Under the pieces are notes generated by a model. It was not told the DNA's origin. It ran no database searches and saw nothing but the letters and a program-made list of their open reading frames with translations. Made by a program: the position numbers and the translations under genes. Shown in pieces: positions 62,865 to 64,000 of a DNA stretch of 64,000 nucleotides. The stretch comes from Candidatus Pantoea floridensis (GTDB lineage: Bacteria > Pseudomonadota > Gammaproteobacteria > Enterobacterales > Enterobacteriaceae), in assembly GCF_900215435.1 (NCBI RefSeq), contig NZ_OCMY01000001.1, positions 3,596,001 through 3,660,000 of the forward strand, read 5' to 3'. Numbering within the stretch: position 1 is the stretch's first letter; the number at the start of each line of letters is the position of its first letter.

Positions 62865-63559
62865 TCAAATATCTCCCGCGGCAACACAGGTAATAAGGTG
62901 CCTTTCTTGCTCAGGGTGGCATATATTTTTTCCAGCGTCATCGCCTGGAAAGTTTCAATATGTCGGCGTGCAATAGTTTCAACGCGTTTTGCATCACCTT
63001 CTATAAACGCCTCAATCATGGCGTTATGGTCATGTTTAATTTCGGGTTTAATTCGCTGAACATTAAATCCCAGCGCCACCAGGCGCGACATTTCATCCAT
63101 CAGCCCTGACAAGGTATTAATCAGGTGTTGATTGCCCGTTGCTTCCACGATGGTGAGGTGAAAGCGTTTATTAGCATTCATAAAAACATCGATGCGCGTA
63201 GAGAGCGGAGCAGCCACTTCAACGCGGCACTGCGCCTCCAGCGATTTGAGCAATTCAATATCCACTTTCCCCACAGCAAGGCGTGCTGCAAGGGGTTCGA
63301 GCGCGGCGCGCACCGTGAAGACCTCTTCTACGTCTTGCACAGAAACCGGTGCAATGCGATAGCCCTTGCGCGGCCGGGAAATGACGAGTTTTTCATGGCT
63401 TAGCCGGGCCAACGCCAGACGTATCGTGCTTTTACCGGTGTGATAGCGCTCCATCAATTCAGATTCAGTCACCAGCGATCCCGGCAGCAAGCGGCAGGTC
63501 AATATATCGCGGCGAATCGTATGGTATGCCTTATCACTTAGAGATAAAAAATCAGTCAC
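62861..63559 (-). CDS. GntR-family regulator with FCD domain
   Basis: 232-residue FadR/FCD-type regulator: winged helix MTDFLSLSDKAYHTIRRDIL to LARLSHEKLVISRPRKGYRI, then the all-helical ligand domain with metal-type residues DVFMNANKRFHLTIVEATGN and RRHIETFQAM. First gene of the minus-strand operon. Palindromes at 63581 and 63692 are candidate operators, the first 22 bp from its start codon, suggesting autoregulation. Confidence 0.9.
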   Translation of the reverse strand: MTDFLSLSDKAYHTIRRDILTCRLLPGSLVTESELMERYHTGKSTIRLALARLSHEKLVISRPRKGYRIAPVSVQDVEEVFTVRAALEPLAARLAVGKVDIELLKSLEAQCRVEVAAPLSTRIDVFMNANKRFHLTIVEATGNQHLINTLSGLMDEMSRLVALGFNVQRIKPEIKHDHNAMIEAFIEGDAKRVETIARRHIETFQAMTLEKIYATLSKKGTLLPVLPREIFE

Positions 63560-63580
63560 GCTGGCCTCTCAGTATGCCCT

Positions 63581-63595
63581 TGTGAGCTGCTCACA
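63581..63595. promoter_or_regulatory. Candidate GntR operator 1
   Basis: TGTGAGCTGCTCACA, perfect 7-bp arms around a central T, flanked by CCCT/AGGG that extends the dyad. Twin of 63692-63706; centres are 111 bp apart. Located 22 bp upstream of the GntR start codon. Confidence 0.7.
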
Positions 63596-63864
63596 GGGCG
63601 AGGTTGAAGAGATGAATTAGCGCATTCTTAATTAAACATATTGTCATTTCCTAATAATTAAATCAGTAATCTAATCTATAAAAATGCATAGTGTGGGCTG
63701 CTCACACATAGACACTTAGCATTTTACTGAATAAATTCGCTTTAATTATTCTGGGCATCCCACTTCATCCAGGAAATGCACATAAATAGATAAAGTTATT
63801 TGTTCTTGATTCAAAATCACTCCTTTACCCTGGTGACCAATACTCATTACCCAGGAAATAAAAG
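63596..63864. promoter_or_regulatory. Divergent control region of the GntR operon and binding-protein gene
   Basis: A/T-rich 270-bp region between the GntR gene and the divergent binding-protein gene. Apart from the two palindromes (63581 and 63692) nothing else was recognised; promoters for both directions should lie here. Confidence 0.5.
63692..63706. promoter_or_regulatory. Candidate GntR operator 2
   Basis: TGTGGGCTGCTCACA, the same dyad as operator 1 with one changed base. Flanked by G and C, giving a 17-bp imperfect palindrome in the divergent space, 159 bp before the plus-strand binding-protein gene. Confidence 0.7.
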
Positions 63865-64000
63865 ATGCGACTGCAGTGGGTTTTATTTTCGCTTTTATGT
63901 GCAGGTGTTGTTCCGGCTAAAGCGGTTGATAATGTAACGGTTGCGCTGGCTATACCCTTAGCCGTACATGATGGCGCACCTTACGCGGCAGCACAGGAAT
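63865..64000 (+). CDS. ABC-type binding protein, 5' end only
   Basis: Only the first 45 codons are in the window. Signal peptide LQWVLFSLLCAGVVPAKA, mature VDNVTVALAIPLAVHDGAPY followed by AAAQE, as in SsuA/NMT1-like binding proteins. AGGA sits 8 nt upstream of the ATG. Divergent from the GntR operon, so a second transporter or a second receptor for the same importer probably follows. Confidence 0.7.
   Translation, partial: MRLQWVLFSLLCAGVVPAKAVDNVTVALAIPLAVHDGAPYAAAQE

Overview
The window reads as chromosome of an enterobacterium close to Pantoea/Erwinia (Erwiniaceae). MotAB-CheAW, Cbl, Amn and the PhnF-N proteins are enterobacterial in sequence and length, and the intergenic spaces carry many short palindromes of the GTCGCCATTTATGGCGAC type, which I associate with Pantoea-like genomes. 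No rRNA, tRNA, CRISPR array or complete insertion sequence was seen.

Layout. (1) 1-4141: 3' part of motA, then motB, cheA, cheW; no receptor or cheRBYZ follows. (2) 4349-9223: cbl (sulfur-starvation LysR regulator), a short-chain dehydrogenase, a RAYT (REP-associated transposase) interrupted by an in-frame stop and flanked by REP palindromes, and a GGDEF/EAL membrane protein. (3) 9394-20391: a phosphonate C-P lyase locus in two blocks, phnFGHIJKLMN and phnCDEE, each preceded by an array of Pho-box heptamers at 11-bp steps; phnO and phnP are absent here. (4) 20345-30037: a sugar ABC transporter, a cupin D-lyxose/mannose-type isomerase, a class II aldolase and a PfkB kinase, bracketed by a hybrid histidine kinase on one side and its probable OmpR/TorR-type regulator on the other. 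(5) 30278-33995: NCS2 purine permease with a PurR-type operator, a small coiled-coil membrane protein, and AMP nucleosidase. (6) 34425-40971: a livKHMGF operon and a MATE exporter. (7) 41129-43739: a low-GC accessory patch with a two-gene anti-phage system, thsA (two membrane helices plus macro domain) and thsB (TIR-like), i.e. type II Thoeris, next to about 0.9 kb of decayed sequence. (8) 43740-54963: a LysR regulator divergent from a second LIV-type transporter, followed by an ATC hydrolase, a carbamoyl-amino-acid amidohydrolase, a cystine-type ABC importer and a flavin monooxygenase; together they suggest uptake of 2-aminothiazoline-4-carboxylate-like compounds and conversion to cysteine. 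(9) 55014-64000: a minus-strand operon with a GntR/FCD regulator, an SsuABC-like importer, an MDR oxidoreductase, a thioesterase, a glyoxalase-like protein, an acyl-CoA synthetase and a gamma-glutamyltransferase-family enzyme, plus the start of a divergent binding-protein gene. Two copies of a TGTGAGC-type palindrome lie in the divergent control region.

The best candidates for notable biology are the type II Thoeris pair, the sugar operon bracketed by its two-component system with TorR-like boxes at its promoter, the ATC-to-cysteine cluster, and the uncharacterised GntR-controlled catabolic operon.
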